Notes: a model not told the origin generated them from the letters alone. A stretch of DNA of 64,000 nucleotides from Proteles cristata cristata (GCA_017311185.1 JAESUZ010000481.1:744001-808000); one strand, 5' to 3'; positions 8,780-21,832 are shown, counted from the stretch's first letter. Numbers and translations are program-made.

Positions 8780-9935
8780 ATACGGCCCTTCTGTCACAGA
8801 GGACATGAAGATGTTGTTTGTAGCAAAATCTGGTTTAGTCCTCTTCATGAAGTGTGAGATGTCAGAGTGAATCTGCCCTAAAGGAGGGATCTAGGGAAGG
8901 GAGAGAAAACTAAGCTAAGCATATCTGAACTCCTGCTCTGTTCCGGCACTGTTTGGGCACTGTTTATGATGGAAAGTGAGGCCAACTGACTGACCTCTAT
9001 GATGGTCATCCTCTTCGTTCATGAGAAAGATGAACTGATAAGACAAGCATCGAAAGATGTCATTGATTCACTGTCCCCTCTTCACTGCGTGCCTGTTATG
9101 TGTGGCCATTCCTCTGGCAAGAGAATAATCTGTGGGGGTTGATTCTCTCTTTATCATAGAATCCGTCTCTCGTGATTCCTTTGTTGGTTCTGTCCTTAAA
9201 AACTTAGTGCAAACGAAAGGCCAGTGTAGAACGAAAAAACATAGGCTATAGACTTAGCATTCTGCAGAACTGGATGTTTGCCGTTCACATTTACTATTCA
9301 GCTTTTATCACACCTATGTTCTTGGTCAGATGTACTCAGGCTCCGGAAATCCTGGTTAAAGTAAGAAGTCACAGAACTGATGAGCTGAAGGGTCTGGACA
9401 GGGGACAAAGCAAGAGACCTGAAGTGATGCTGGTGATCCAGAGACCGGTCTCTGAAGGGAGAAACACTGGAAGGGACCCCTCTTTGCCTGACATTCCTGC
9501 ATGGGTCAGAAACCCCTAGGGGAGCACTCCTGTTGGCTGGGTGAACCGGATTTGCTAAGTGGTTTTGAGCCCAGCACTCTATAGCAAAGCCATTCTATAG
9601 CAAAGCCGGAAAGAAAAGCCTCAGAGTTGCCTGAATCCTAAAATCATCTACTGGTCCCTTAAAGGAACAGTCCAGGGCTGCTTATGATCACTGCTGGCCT
9701 CTTTTCTCTAAAGAACGCACAGTACTGGAGGGGAGTTGGGAGGGCTAAGAGTTCAGAAGCTGAACAAGAATGGACCTGTTGGCTCCCGACCTGCCAGTGA
9801 ATGAAATCAAATGGCACACCCCTCTGATGTGAATGAACAAGTAATTCTCTGAGCTCCCTGGAGGAGAGAAAAGGGACATTTCATGGGCTCCCCTAGTCCC
9901 AGCCCCTCCTCTGACAACCCCCCCTCCCATGATGC
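8780..9935. other. Unique intronic sequence
   Basis: No repeat family or gene recognised except a short tandem duplication (9578-9607). The open frame 9274-9519 has no recognisable features. Confidence 0.5.
9578..9607 (+). repeat. 16-bp tandem duplication
   Basis: TCTATAGCAAAGCCAT at 9578 is followed directly by a second TCTATAGCAAAGCC at 9594. Confidence 0.9.
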
Positions 9936-9939
9936 TCAG

Positions 9940-10050
9940 GTTCTCTTTACTTCACTTTAAATTCTCACTTGGACTCCTGTAATAGCTGCCATATTGGATC
10001 CTGCCTAAACTCCCTCTTCTCCACCCTACACACTGCTCCCAGAGCGACCT
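9940..10050 (+). repeat. L2 fragment
   Basis: TTGGACTCCTGTAATAGCTGCC, then CTCCACCCTACACACTGCTCCCAGAGCGACC follows the internal L2 consensus order (CTCCACACTGCTGCCAGAGTGATC). Confidence 0.5.
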
Positions 10051-10279
10051 TTTGAGGCAGCTGGTATAATGCAAAGAATTTGGACTCAGGAATCTGGCAA
10101 GCTCTCTGGGTTCTTGTTTTGCCTCTCTTGTCCCTAAAACAGGGGTAAAGCAATCTTTAATTCAAAATTTCTATATTTCTGTGATTTCACTCTCTTCCTC
10201 CATAAACCTTTGGAAATCTCCATTGCTTATAACACTGAGTATCAACACAATTCTCATTCAAAGATTTTCCATAGTATCA

Positions 10280-10640
10280 TTCACAAGTCCTCTCCTCCCA
10301 CCCCAGAAGCCCCATGCTTCTTTCTGTTTCTATGTTTTTGGTCTCTGATAACTCCTCCACCAAAGATGCCCTCTTACTCTCCCCCTGCCCTGGCAGATCA
10401 AAATCTGGCTCATCCTCCAAATCTCACCGCCAGTACCACTTCCTCCATATACCCTTCCATGATTTCCCCGACAGGATATACTTTCCTTCTTTTGAATCAC
10501 AGTAGCCTTTCTGTTATTCTGCTTAGCATGACAGTGATTCGGACGCTTGTCTTTGCCCCAGTGAGAGTATAAGCTTCATGCAGACAGATTCCATGTCTCC
10601 TTTATCTATGTACCATTTTCAATACCTTGGATAGACTAAA
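10280..10640 (+). repeat. L2 3' region
   Basis: Pyrimidine-rich L2 segment with CTCATCCTCCAAATCTCACCG, TACCCTTCCATGATTTCC and later AGAGTATAAGCTTCATGCAGACAG. Open frames here are incidental. Confidence 0.55.
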
Positions 10641-11389
10641 AGCTGTCGACTGTTTATTAAGATAATTGGAATTTGGGAACATTTAAGGTCAAGAGAGGTG
10701 AAAGATTGGAGGATTATTGCTCTGACTGTGGAATGACACAATTATGAAGAGCCCTGTGTTAACTCAGCTTGCCTTTGTGTTTTCTTGTCCATCAATGCAA
10801 ATGGGACCTGTACACCTTAAAAAAATTATACACAGAACATTATATGGACGGGGACCAGAAAATATCTTTGTTTATAGCAAGTACATTAGTACCAGATTAA
10901 CAGTAGACTTCTTCATTGAAATTTCTGCTAGGGTATGGAAGGAATGAACTTTGCATCCCAAAAAATGAGTCTGAGGAAGGCTTGAATGCGCAGTCCATTG
11001 GTCTGTAGTTTAATGACGAGTCTCAGGAGGATTCCATGCCCTCCCACATTAATTGATGGCCATAATAATACATTCCCAGTGGGCTCATATCTTGTCTCAT
11101 CCTATTTTGTCTTGTATCCAGCTGGACAGTGTACACATGACTGTATTTCATGAATGTAAATGGCAATGAACTAGACAGGGATTCTGCAAAGGTAGAGTTA
11201 AGGACTGTCAGAACTGGGGAAAAGCTAAGCAACTATCTAAAAATCAAAGGTCCTTAGAATGTGGAATTGCAGACCCTGCTGAGAATCTGATGAAACCCAT
11301 GAAACTTAGAAAAAGCCATATAAATGTTGAATTTAGCCTCTAAATTCTAGAGATTCGTGGACATCCTAATGCCCTTCCTGGGACCTGAG

Positions 11390-11520
11390 TAAATCCTTGA
11401 TCTAAAGCAACTTCTTATGGTGAAGAAGGAACCAAAGTTCAGAGAGACTTGGCTAAAGTTAAACAGCTAGCTTCATAGAAAGGCCAAAACGGGAACCCTG
11501 ATTCCACAATCTGTTTTGTC
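11390..11520 (-). repeat. MIR fragment
   Basis: Antisense order: AACCAAAGTTCAGAGAGACTTGGCTAAAGTTAAACAGCTAG, then AACGGGAACCCTGATTCC. Confidence 0.55.
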
Positions 11521-11778
11521 TCACATTCTTGAAATAGAAAAGGTCTCTCCTTCCTTTTCAGCTCATATAGTTAAGCTTCAAGATCACAACTGCTCTTCAG
11601 TTAAATGTGCTACATGCTGATTAATTGACATTGGTTTTTGTGTTGAGAAATTGCCTGAAAAATAGGGCAGATGTCGTAACATTCCAATTTAGCCATCATA
11701 AGTGGAAATCCTGGAAACTTCTATAGTAACTTGCTGGTGTATTCAGAAAAAGAGAATTATATCCATAGTCCCAAAGGC

Positions 11779-11804
11779 TGTGTGTGTGTGTGTGTGTGTA
11801 TGTG
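11779..11804 (+). repeat. (TG)n dinucleotide repeat
   Basis: Short TG run with one TATG interruption. Confidence 0.9.
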
Positions 11805-11844
11805 TCTACAAGAAATAGATTGGAAAACCAATAGCTTTGGCTCC

Positions 11845-11935
11845 ATCATAATTTTGCTAGGTTATTCTGGGTGAGTTCTACCACTTTGACTCTCAGTCTC
11901 TTCTGTGAAATGAGATTATTAGACTAAGGTTATCT
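11845..11935 (+). repeat. MIR fragment
   Basis: GGGTGAGTTCTACCACTTTGACTCTCAGTCTCTTCTGTGAAATGAG resembles the MIR core in sense orientation. Diverged. Confidence 0.4.
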
Positions 11936-12574
11936 CTTAGGTTTCCGTACACCACTAACATTCTCTGATTTTTTTTTTTTTTTTAATTCTGAGACTTTGC
12001 TGGCTGGTCTAAATATCCTTGTGTTTAGGAATACAGGGGTGTTGGCATGCATATCTGATTTTTTCAGGCACTGTCCACTCATGGCAATTAGTCGCATGTG
12101 ATTATAAACCTGGAAGGGCATTCTGCCTAATTGGAAGAGACCAGTAGAAACTTCACCATGGAACCGCACTGTGGCACTGTGAATGAGGGAGGGAGCATCA
12201 TTCAAGGTCAGGATGGGTGGTCAGAGACCATGCCCCAGAAGTTTAGTAACTGAAATACTCACTTCAGTGACCTCATCCTAAGCAAAGTTACCTACAACAC
12301 AGCCCCAAGCATGGACACCAGAGTAAACTTCTGTATAGAGGGTCTGTTGTGTTAATTTGCAAGCATTAAGCATTTCCCTCAATTTTTAAAATTAAGGTAT
12401 AATTCACATATAATAACGTGATCTGTTATGTGGCTTAATGGGTTCCTTGCATGGTTTTGCCCTTGTTTGAGACATGAATTGTGCATTATTAGGTTATTTG
12501 TATAACCTAATATTGTATTTGACTAAGAGAGGATTATATGGGTAGGATTATTATGACAGTAGAATTCATGTCTA

Positions 12575-12775
12575 GCAATTGTACAAGGTTGAGTAATTTA
12601 CCAAGTATATTAACATACTTTACCTCATCCTAAATCACTCTTTGAGGGTAAATGTCATTATTTCGCCATTTAACAGATAAATAAATGGAGGCTTAGAGAA
12701 ATCACGTAAGTTTCTCAAGTAGCCACTCTACCAACCCAGCACTTTAGATTCCAAAGACCATTTGCTTTTCATTTA
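12575..12775 (-). repeat. MIR
   Basis: Antisense: ACTTTACCTCATCCTAAATCACTC, ATTATTTCGCCATTTAACAGATAAATAAATGGAGGCTTAGAGAAATCAC, then CAACCCAGCACTTTAGATTCC. Confidence 0.7.
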
Positions 12776-12779
12776 CCAG

Positions 12780-14540
12780 GAAGGACATAAATACTCTAAA
12801 ATCAAGAATGTATTACCAAGAAGCAGAGGCTTCATTTACAGGATGCCAGAGGATAAATCCCATGGTGGAAGATATAGTTAGAACATTTATCACCTACGCC
12901 CTGCCCCCATCCCATTCACACTTTCATCTGGCTTGTTTGGCTTCATGACTATTGCTTATGACTTAGAATTCCTGCGTATATCTTACATGTATTCCTAGTG
13001 CTTCTAATTAATCAGAAGACTTATAGTTAGTTATGCAAGGTTATTCAAGTTAGTATCAAGGTAGTTAGTACTCAAGAGACCTGCTTTGGAGTCCAATTCA
13101 TGAACTACCCTCATTAGCACACAGTCCTGTGGCTGTGGGTGGTGAAGGTGGTAAAGGTGTATGATTGCCTATGACTTGCCCTCTAGGTTGCTTTTCTAGT
13201 TAAATTCCTGTTTTCAGCATTTTTGACTTCTTTACCTCCCCTTCCAAAAACGAGTGCAGACTGTACCAAAAAATAATAATAATCTGGTTATCTGAACTTA
13301 CTAAGTATCTGGATTCTGGAAAAACAAAAGCTTATTTCCTTTGGCAACCTATAGATCAAAATGGGAAGGAAGGCTGAAATCCGACCACCTTTATTTTGTT
13401 AGTGACAGTCCGTTGGATCATGTGTGTCTAGCATCAGCCAGGGTCTGGTTGTGATAAGCCTGGAAAGCTGCTTTGTTTCAGTAGAAGGCAGGGGAGAAAG
13501 CAGTTTCCCTTGCACCCCCAGGGGAGCAGGGAAGAGAAAATGGGCAACCGTCTTCAGAATGGCTCCCCAGTCAGCAGGGGATAGTGGAGACAGCAAGGGA
13601 GGTGCCTTGTTTGTCAATTCACGGCCCGTAGCAGGCTCTCAGACTCCGGAAACCTGAAAGGCACAGTGTCTACCATCTAAGAGCTCAGCCCAGTGGGGGC
13701 GACATATGCATAAACAAGGAGTTGCAGATATATGGAAGCACTCTCATCAAGGAAAGTACCAAGATTTCTAAGAGTCCCAAGGAGGAAAGGAACTTAATTA
13801 TGAGCTGTCTTGTGGAAATAGGGTATTTCTTCTCATGTAGGTCTTCGGGGACTGGGCCTGCCATTCTTGTATCCCTCACAGCACTAGCACACCATGAGGT
13901 TGGTACTAAATAAACAGCTCCTGGGTTGATGGATCACCCCCATCATCATCAGAAAGGATATTTAAGTGGTGTGTGTCCTTGGCATTCAGCCAGGTGCTTC
14001 CTGGAGGAATTGAACCTCCTGATGTCCTTGCCTATTGAAAATTATGGTCTCATCCTTCATCACAGCCTGCCAGAACTGTAGCTACCTCTAGTTCCTCCTC
14101 CCTTGGGGGGGTGTTAAAAAAAAAAAGAAAAAGAGAAATATATCAATGAATGTGGATCTCATAATTAAGAACGGTGGTCTGTTCACCCAAGGCTGTACTT
14201 GGCATTTGTCCACATGGAAAGCACATAGGATCAAGCCAAGAAAGACTTTTTGTTCCAGAAGAAATCCATTGTCCTGAGCAGAGGCTCAGCCCCTGTCATC
14301 ATCTTACTTTTCTTGTTGGGAAGGTAGGGAAATCAAGTCTCAGAGGGGGGAAATTGCTTTGTGACTTCATTGTTTAAATTTAGGCTGGGGTTTGTCGGGA
14401 TCATTCAGACTTGGAGCAATAAGCCTGTAACCCAGCGTCTGTCACTTCTCATTACTTCCAGTGACAGTTCCAATTATTCCCAGTCACTCTTCAAGGGAAG
14501 AGCAGGGGAAGCATGGAAAGCGTCCGTGTGGACCAGCAGT
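12780..14540. other. Unique intronic sequence
   Basis: AT-rich, then mixed composition. No repeat family or coding signal that I can support. Confidence 0.45.
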
Positions 14541-14544
14541 GCAG

Positions 14545-14775
14545 TGACTTCAGAAAGAGCCGGGGCCCTGGGCTCCTCAGGCCCCAGCTTTGAAGCCCTG
14601 CTCGGCCACCTCACAGTCACGTAACCTTCACTTTCCTGCCCTTCCCTTCCCCCCACCCACTGCACCTAACAACAACATCATAGGTTTGTAGTGACTGTTA
14701 CCTGAGGTCACGTGTATAAAGAATCTCAGCGCCCTAGTTGGTACAAAGTAATCCAATGGCTGTGGTTATGACTGT
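14545..14775 (+). repeat. MIR
   Basis: GGGCTCCTCAGGCCCCAGCTTTGAAGCCC, CTCGGCCACCTCACAGTCACGTAACC and ATCATAGGTTTGTAGTGA follow the sense MIR order. Confidence 0.5.
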
Positions 14776-15239
14776 GACTGTCCTTGCTGGAAGAGGGTCA
14801 GCCCATGGGGATTTGGATGATACGCGTGAAGTCAGTTGACACCAGGCCAGCAGGGCCAGCCTTTGGAGCTACAGCTACGGCTGCTCCTTCATCACGCAGA
14901 CAAGTTCCCAGATGTCCTTCGGGGAATGTCGCCCTGCTCTAGAACCCCAACAGGTGCACAGACACCCCACCTGTGCCCCAGCTAACTGTGCTCAGCTGCT
15001 CTGGGAGAGGAACGTATGTGTCACTTAGCCCTGGGCAAGAGGTGCCCTTCCTTACCCCGCCTGGCATCCTGTCTGCGGGTTGCTGAGACAGATTGCTTGG
15101 GATTCTCTCTCTCCCTGTCGGTGCGAAGCCCCTCTTTTCCCAGGCTCTGCCCTCTCGGCTACGTGCTCCTGCATGCCTGTGCCAACCTGTGCTGCCCCAG
15201 CCAGGCAAGTACTGTGTGCCTCCTTTTCTGCTTCTGGTG

Positions 15240-15640
15240 TCAAGTGTTTTATTGAGCATCAACTACGTACGAGGCATTGTGCTAGGGACTTTCATACAGT
15301 TTCTTAGATCCTCATTAACAACCTGTGAGGCAGATACTATCATCCCCATTTTATTATTTTTATTTTTTATTTTGAGAGAGAGAGTGTGTGAGCAAGGGAG
15401 GGGCAGAGGAGGGAGAGAGAGAGAATCTGAAGGAGACTCCACACTGCCAGCGCAGACCCCGACACAGGGCTCGAACTCAGGAACCATGAGATCATGACCT
15501 GAGCTGAAGTCAAGAGACAGGTTCTTAACCGACTGAGCCACCCACGTGCCCCTATTATCCCATTTTATAGGTCAGCAAAGTGAGACTTCAGAGGTCAGGG
15601 GTTCTGTTGTACGGATTGGAGCTGGGTTTGCCTCCTGCTT
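15240..15640 (-). repeat. MIR split by a SINE
   Basis: Left part: ATTGAGCATCAACTACGTACGAGGCATTGTGCTAGG to CATCCCCATTTTAT. Right part, after the SINE at 15355-15552: TATCCCATTTTATAGGTCAGCAAAGTGAGACTTCAGAGG. Together they read as one antisense MIR. Confidence 0.75.
15355..15552 (-). repeat. SINEC_Fc-like SINE
   Basis: Antisense copy inserted into a MIR. The flanking duplication is ATCATCCCCATTTTAT / ATTATCCCATTTTAT, one base shorter on the right. Confidence 0.93.
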
Positions 15641-16379
15641 CAGCGCTGATCCGGGGAGGATGGGAATGAAAAGGTGGGTGGATAACATCCATGTAGTGAT
15701 GCCCAGACGGGAGACTGTCAGGGGCCAAGGTGTGCCTGGCCTTTGAGGATGTGGCCTCTGAAGGAGGCGTCAGCCCTTCGCTCTCCACTTTCCAGGCTGT
15801 CTCTTGTCCCGACCAAAATTAGACTGCAGCACACCCAACACCCACATTCAAGATGTGTCTAGTTACATTTCCTTTTTAAATTTGGGAGGACAGGAAAACC
15901 TCAAGGTGAGAAGGAAAATGTCTGTTTTTTCCACTGACCTGAACAGCAGAGAGTGTGACATCCCTCTCCACTACATGGGGCTAAGCTGCGTGTCCCAGAT
16001 TTCTGCAGACCTAGAATGCATTCGGAACGCATTCTTAGGCCAGGCAGGTGGGGTCTGGGTCTCCAGCCGAGGCTGCTCTCCATCTGCTTCCCTCTGGTGG
16101 AGTTCCAGCCCCCAGGCTGCTGCGGCCAATGGCCAAGTACAGCAGGCTCCTGCCTTAAGCTCTCCACCCTCAACGGAGAAGAGGCAGAAATGGGGCCACC
16201 TCTCCACAGCCACCCTCTCCGCTCCACTGCCTCTCCCTCCCTGTTCCTGGAGCCCTGCTGCTTCCCTAACCCTGAGGAACCCAGCCTCTCCCATGCCTGC
16301 CACGTTAGTCTGACCTTCTTGCTCTTTCACTCTCTCTTTGGACCCAGTATGTCCTGCTCTCAGACCTGGCCCCGAATGA

Positions 16380-16490
16380 GAGAGACGCACAGACACACAC
16401 ACGCATACACAGAAATACACAGATGAGACACAGAGAGAGATGGAAACAGACACAGAGGCGGAGATGCAGAGAGAGAGAGACAAAAAGAAA
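16380..16490 (+). repeat. GA/CA-rich low-complexity tract
   Basis: GAGACGCACAGACACACACACGC, then ACAGAGAGAGATGG-type repeats. The same kind of sequence resumes after the SINE at 16703. Confidence 0.85.
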
Positions 16491-16493
16491 ACA

Positions 16494-16702
16494 GGGGAGC
16501 CTGGGTGGCTTAGTCGGTTAAGCCTCCAACTCTTGATTTCGGCTTAGGTCATCATCTCACGAACCACGAGATGGAGCCCCACGTCGGGCTTGGTGCTGAC
16601 AGCACAGAGCCTGCTTGGGATTCTCTCTCTCCCTGTGCCTGTCCCTCTCTTGCTCACTTAAGCATGCACGCACTCTCTCAAAATAAACAACAATGACAAC
16701 AA
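16494..16702 (+). repeat. SINEC_Fc-like SINE inside a GA/CA tract
   Basis: Sense copy GGGGAGCCTGGGTGGCTTAG to AAATAAACAACAATGACAAC. Flanking duplication AAAAGAAAACA; the copy interrupts the surrounding simple repeat. Confidence 0.92.
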
Positions 16703-16935
16703 CAAAAGAAAACAAAGGAAGACAGAGAAACAGAGAGAGATGGACAGAGAGACAGAGAGAAATAGAGACACACAGGCAGAGAGACAGAAAGAAGACAGAG
16801 AGACAGAGACACACAGAGGGAAACAGAGATCCAGAGGCAGAGAGACAAATACAGAAAGAAGATAGAAACAGAGAGAGATACAGACACACACATAGAGACA
16901 GAGACGGAGTCAAAAACAATAGAAAGAGAACACAA
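16703..16935 (+). repeat. (GACAGA)n-like purine-rich simple repeat
   Basis: About 230 bases of GACAGAGAGA and ACACACAGA variants. Apparent long frames on both strands (Ser/Leu/Val-rich or Arg/Glu-rich) are translations of this repeat. Confidence 0.9.
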
Positions 16936-17495
16936 ATATGACCTCTGTAAAGCTCATCTTTCATGTGCACCTCTTTTCCTTTCTGTCCTTGGTCCCACAT
17001 CTTCAGATTCACACCCACACGTCTGCACAGAACCCATCCCGTAAGGTTCTGCTCCCAGTGGACCCTAAGCTAATGGTGGTGGTGCCCCGGACTCTCCTAC
17101 TGGCCACACATTCCTCTTGGCCTGGCTGCCTCGTGACCACTTCCCCCTGATCAGCACCCACCTACGCTTCTAGACCATCATCACATCCTCAAAGGCATCC
17201 CTGACTCTTCCAGACAGAAGGTGAGGCCCATCTGTCTCCCATGACACCTTGTTCCTATCGCTGGGATGGCTACATCACATCATACAGTAGTCGGGGCTTC
17301 TCTGTCATTGCTGCTGATTGCGAGCAGGAGACAGTACTCTACCGTCTGTAATACCAGGTCCAGTGGCTGGCACTCACTAGATACCTGGAAAACGAATGAA
17401 CGAGTGAAACAAACAAATAAACTTATGAAAAAGTTGATCAATATAAAGTACAAGCTTATAAAAATAAAAATGTGATCTCTTCCTAGAGTATCTTT

Positions 17496-17717
17496 TTTTA
17501 AGTTTATTTATTTATTTTGAGAGAGAGGGGTCAGGGAGAGGATGACCAGGAGAGGGGCAAAGAGAGAGAGAGAGGGAGACAGGGAATCCCAAGCTGGCTC
17601 TATGCTGTCAGCAGCAGAGCCCAATGTGAGGCTCGAACTCACGAACTGCAAAATCATGAATCTGAGCCAAAAAATCAGGAGTAAGATGCTTAATCGACTG
17701 AGCTACCCAGGTGTCCC
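17496..17717 (-). repeat. SINEC_Fc-like SINE
   Basis: Antisense full copy with a 16-bp perfect duplication TTCCTAGAGTATCTTT on both sides (left copy ends at 17495, right begins at 17718). Recent insertion. Confidence 0.95.
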
Positions 17718-18399
17718 TTCCTAGAGTATCTTTAATGGGTATTCTTGATCATCAAAAAGACCCCAAGGAGGAAATAGTAACCTGAGGCACAAAACAGAAG
17801 ACGGTGGAAAGATTTGCAGGTAGCACAATCTGTCCATCATGCCTCAAAGTCATATCCCCAGGAGGCCACACACTTAGCTACTCCTGGAACAGGATCTACA
17901 CCCTCTCATTGTTAAGGCAATGGTCTGGGCTGTGTGGTGAGCAGGTCCATAGCTGGGAAGTGGCCAGACACCCTGAAAACCTGCTTTCTACCTGGTGGTG
18001 GGGAGCCTGTAGTCAGTTGTTCAGCCCATTCACACTTTGGTGACTTATTTTCCATGTACTGTAATAATTTGGGAAACACGAGTCTTTCCCTTCTAGCGTA
18101 ATGTGAACTTTCAGCCTCATTAGTGGAGAAGGCCAACCAGCCATGGTGACCGACTCATTCCCTGGTCCTCTTTGGGCCCCCTGGGGGCGAATGGCCCCTC
18201 CTTGGGCACACAGAGTTAAAAATCATCCTCTTCTTCCCTTTCTCCTCTGCCCTGGCCGATTTACCCTGCACAGCACTAACGAGTGATCACTGAGGCAGGG
18301 CAAGCAGAGGAAATGCTAGTCAGCCAACGAACACCAAAAACACAGATGGGATCTTAAAGAGATTTTTAAATTTTATCTTACCTTCTTTCCGGGCTGAGT

Positions 18400-18560
18400 G
18401 TCTTTACACATGTGTTAGCTCTCCACGACAGCATTCTGAGGCCCTGATTGTCAGCCTCCATTTTATAGATCAGAGAGGTTAAGAAATTTTCCCCAGTTAG
18501 GAGCAGAACCAGAACGAGAAGCCAGTTCCCCTGGCCCCCGGACCATTGCTTGTGCCACGT
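18400..18560 (-). repeat. MIR
   Basis: Antisense: CTCCACGACAGCATTCTGAGG, CTCCATTTTATAGATCAGAGAGGTTAAGAAATTTTCC, AGCAGAACCAGAACGAGAAGCCAG. Confidence 0.7.
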
Positions 18561-18564
18561 CTCT

Positions 18565-20160
18565 ACATGCGCTGTGGCCCCCATAGGGGGTAACAGCAGG
18601 GGCGCTGAGCTGATCTCTTCCCTGCCCTGTCCTCTGCAGTCACGGCCACTCGCTGAGTGTGCACTGAATGAAAGATCCTCGCCCGATGTGGGTGCTCTCT
18701 ACTCCAGGAAGGTTTGATATTTCACACATACGGTGATGGGCCCTGCTGATCTGCCCAGGACTGAGGGGTTTCTCAGGATGTGGAACACAGGATTTTCAAT
18801 GCTCAAACCACAACCATCCCAGGAAAACCATTCTAATGGTCATCCATCTTGCTGCTCAGCGTACAGGTCCTCACAGCAGCTGCAGCAGTATCACAGGGAG
18901 CTGGTTAGTTCGGGCCCCACCAAACCAGACTCTGCAAGATCTGTGCAAGATCCTCACCGAACATGAGATGCATCCAAGAAGCTACAGAGAGCAAGATCTA
19001 AGGCACCTTTGATGGGAGTTGGGGAAATGGCAGATTCGCACCTGAATTATCTGACCTGGGAAAGCGTGGCCATGACCTCAGCTGCTATGCATTAGACACA
19101 CAAGGCTTAGGCTTATAGGCTGAGGAAGAAAGGTGTCAGGGGTCCCATATGTGACCCAATTGGAGGGCATGGAGGGTCAAAGAGTGTCTTGATGCTGTAG
19201 GGGCATGACATGATTCACGGTCCAGCTTTTCTGTGAAATGATGTTCTTATAAAGGCTCTGAAGCTTCTGGGATTCACCCTCCCTTTGACTCAGGAGAGGC
19301 CAGCACTGTGGGTAGTAAGCAGCAAATTAACCAGAATTCATGCAATGGCAGCAGAGGGCTAAGTCCCCTGGAGCCGGGGACTCAGACATGTGAAAATAAA
19401 AGCACAGGGGTACAGACAACATATAAGAGAGCTATGTGTGGCAAGGAGCAGACACTCAGTACTTACTGACTGAAGGAATAATGAGGCTGTAAAAGCAGTA
19501 TTCTGAACCCACGTGTTTCCCTGTTTGGTGCCTGACTCCTTGTCATAAGAGCTGAACCCAGCTTTGCAAGCAAGAAGTGATTGAACCTGTATTCCAGAAG
19601 ATTGTCAGCCCCCCACCCAGGTCTCAACAGCTTCTCTAGACCATGACTTTTCTCAAAGTAAACCTAGGTCAAAGCCTTGGTTCAAGTCCTTTCCCTGATG
19701 CTGGCAGCGTGTTATCTTCTCCTAACCTTCCGGCTCCCAAACCTGTCAGACGTTAAAATCCCAGGCACCAGGCAAGGTAGGAAAAGACATTCGTATTTCT
19801 GGGCTGGCAGAGCGGCCTCAGACTAAAAGAAGCATAACCCACATTTGTCAACTTTCTCTCTCTTCCACGTCGCACGCCCAGTAGGGACTCTGAAATAAGG
19901 GCCGCCCCAGGGACGGGGTGACAGGCAGGCCTGGAGATGAATGTGTTCATCCGTTCAGCGAGAGCGGTTTCAGACAAAACCGATTTCTGCTGTGATATTC
20001 ATCCCACCCTGACACCAAGAAATCAACCCGTCACTTCTCTTGTAATACAGGGAGATGGCTGTGACCTAGGTTGGTTGGTTTTGTCACAGTGTCTTCTGTG
20101 CTTGTTGTCTTCCCTGGGACCTCAAAGGGCTTGGGTGGGGGTGGACTTTAAAAGAAGATA
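18565..20160. other. Unique intronic sequence
   Basis: No recognised repeat or gene. Short open frames (for example 18733-18966) lack coding context. Confidence 0.45.
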
Positions 20161-20162
20161 CA

Positions 20163-20393
20163 GGGGCGCCTGGGTGGCTCGGTTGAGTGGCCGTCTTCGG
20201 TTCAGGTCATGATCTCGCAGTCCATGAGTTCAAGCCCCCCACCGGGCTCTGTGCTGACAGCTCAGAGCCTGGAGCCTGCTTCGGATTCTGTGTCTCCCTC
20301 TCTCTCTGCACCTCTCCCACTCGCTCTCTGTCTCTGTCTCTCAAAAATAAATAATAAAAACATTTAAATTTTTTTAAAAAGATTAAAAACAAG
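20163..20393 (+). repeat. SINEC_Fc-like SINE
   Basis: Sense copy GGGGCGCCTGGGTGGCTCGG to AAATAATAAAAAC. Flanking duplication AAAAGAAGATA-CAG / AAAAGAAGATAACAG. The GCGCC head is close to what I take as the family consensus. Confidence 0.94.
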
Positions 20394-21159
20394 ATAAAAG
20401 AAGATAACAGATTTCCATTGTGAAGCAACCTTGTATGCTTGGTTCCGTGGGTGGAGACAGACCCGTACGTGACCCAAGACCCTACTCATCGAAGTCTGAT
20501 GGGGAGCCCAGACCGGCCGAGGTGAAGGAAATGGTGAAAGAGGTTGGACAGAATGTAATAAAATGCCAAAAGTGTTTGGTACGGACAGGAAGTGGCTAGG
20601 AGTTTTGAGAAAGGGTAGTCATTAAGGTGTGATGGCTTCCTTCAGCCAGCAGTGGAGCAAGAATGTGTGCAATGTGAGGTGTATATAGGGTGACTTGAAG
20701 GCATTTCATGTGGGGCCATGGAGGGGCGGAGGCCAGAGAGGCAGAGCCTGGAGCAGAGAAAGAGAGGGGGAAAGGGCACGAGACAGCATGAACTAGTCGT
20801 TCCTTCTGACTCTGGAAATAACACTCATTCATAGTTTACAGGCCACTTTGGGGGCCTTCCTCAGGTGGTGTTAAAATGTGACCTTGAGCAACTCACTCTT
20901 GAGCCTCAGTTTTTACCCTGCAAGCGGGGAGATTTTAATGGAGAATTTCTAGATCCTTCTGGCTCTGCAGATGGAGGGCTTTGTGGTATTCCTTTGTGGG
21001 AGGCTGTAGCCCTAGGTGATTATGGTTGTTCTCACCTGCCCCTCAGCCCTGAACCCCCAGGCTCCCTGCTGCTGATCCAGCTGGGCCCCCACTGCTTTCC
21101 CTTGCACTAGAATGGACCCCACACTGTATGATCCTGCCCGGGCTTCTGTCTCCTAGAGG

Positions 21160-21530
21160 CCAAAGTCCCTCCAGGCTCCAGGTCTTTGCATTGTGTTTCC
21201 CTCCCCCAGGAATGCTCTTTCCCCCTGATTTTTGCAAAGCTGGCTCCTTGCCTTCCAGCTTTCAGTGCAAATATTGCCTGAGACCTTTCCTGAGTCCCAC
21301 CCACCCTCCCTGGTCTAAGCAGAGTTCTGCCTCCTCACTCTCCCATTACCCTGTTATATTTTCTCCCTAACATTTATCACAGTCTGAAGTATTTGTTTTC
21401 CCTCCATGCATGCACTTGTCTATTGTTCATTTCTAGGAGAGTCTGGACTTTGCCTGTATCATTGACCTCTGTCCTCAGTGCTAAGAACAGTGCCTGGCAC
21501 AGAGCTAGATGGTCAGGAAAGATGTGATGA
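21160..21530 (+). repeat. L2 3' end
   Basis: Long, well-ordered L2 tail: AGGTCTTTGCATTGTG, CCCCCAGGAATGCTCTTTCC, CAAATATTGCCTGAGACC, TCTAGGAGAGTCTGGACTTTG, CAGTGCTAAGAACAGTGCC. Confidence 0.75.
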
Positions 21531-21609
21531 ATAAAACACATGTGCTCTTTCCTGCATGACATGCATCGCCACAGAGAAAGTCTATGGTTGACAAAAGTCA
21601 TTTATGGGG

Positions 21610-21815
21610 CCTTATTATATGCAAAGATCATCATATGCATTCTTTCGTTTCATCTTCATGGCAATAGGTACCACCAGGATCCCATTTTACAGAGGAGAAC
21701 GTGGACCGCTAGAGAGCTGAGCCCTTGCTGAAGGCTACAGAGTTAAGTAGGGCATGAAGTTAGGAGTTGGACCCAGGCAGTTTGACTGCAGAGCTAAAGC
21801 CGTAAACTCAAGTAC
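21610..21815 (-). repeat. MIR
   Basis: Antisense: TTATATGCAAAGATCATCATATGC, GGATCCCATTTTACAGAGGAGAACG, GAGTTAAGTAGGGCATGAAG, GAGTTGGACCCAGGCAG. Confidence 0.75.
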
Positions 21816-21832
21816 TATTCAATTCCTCTAAG

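Noticed and set aside
16557..17018. 153-codon minus-strand frame with Ser/Leu/Val-rich, membrane-like composition
   Set aside because: It is the translation of a SINE plus the GACAGA simple repeat.
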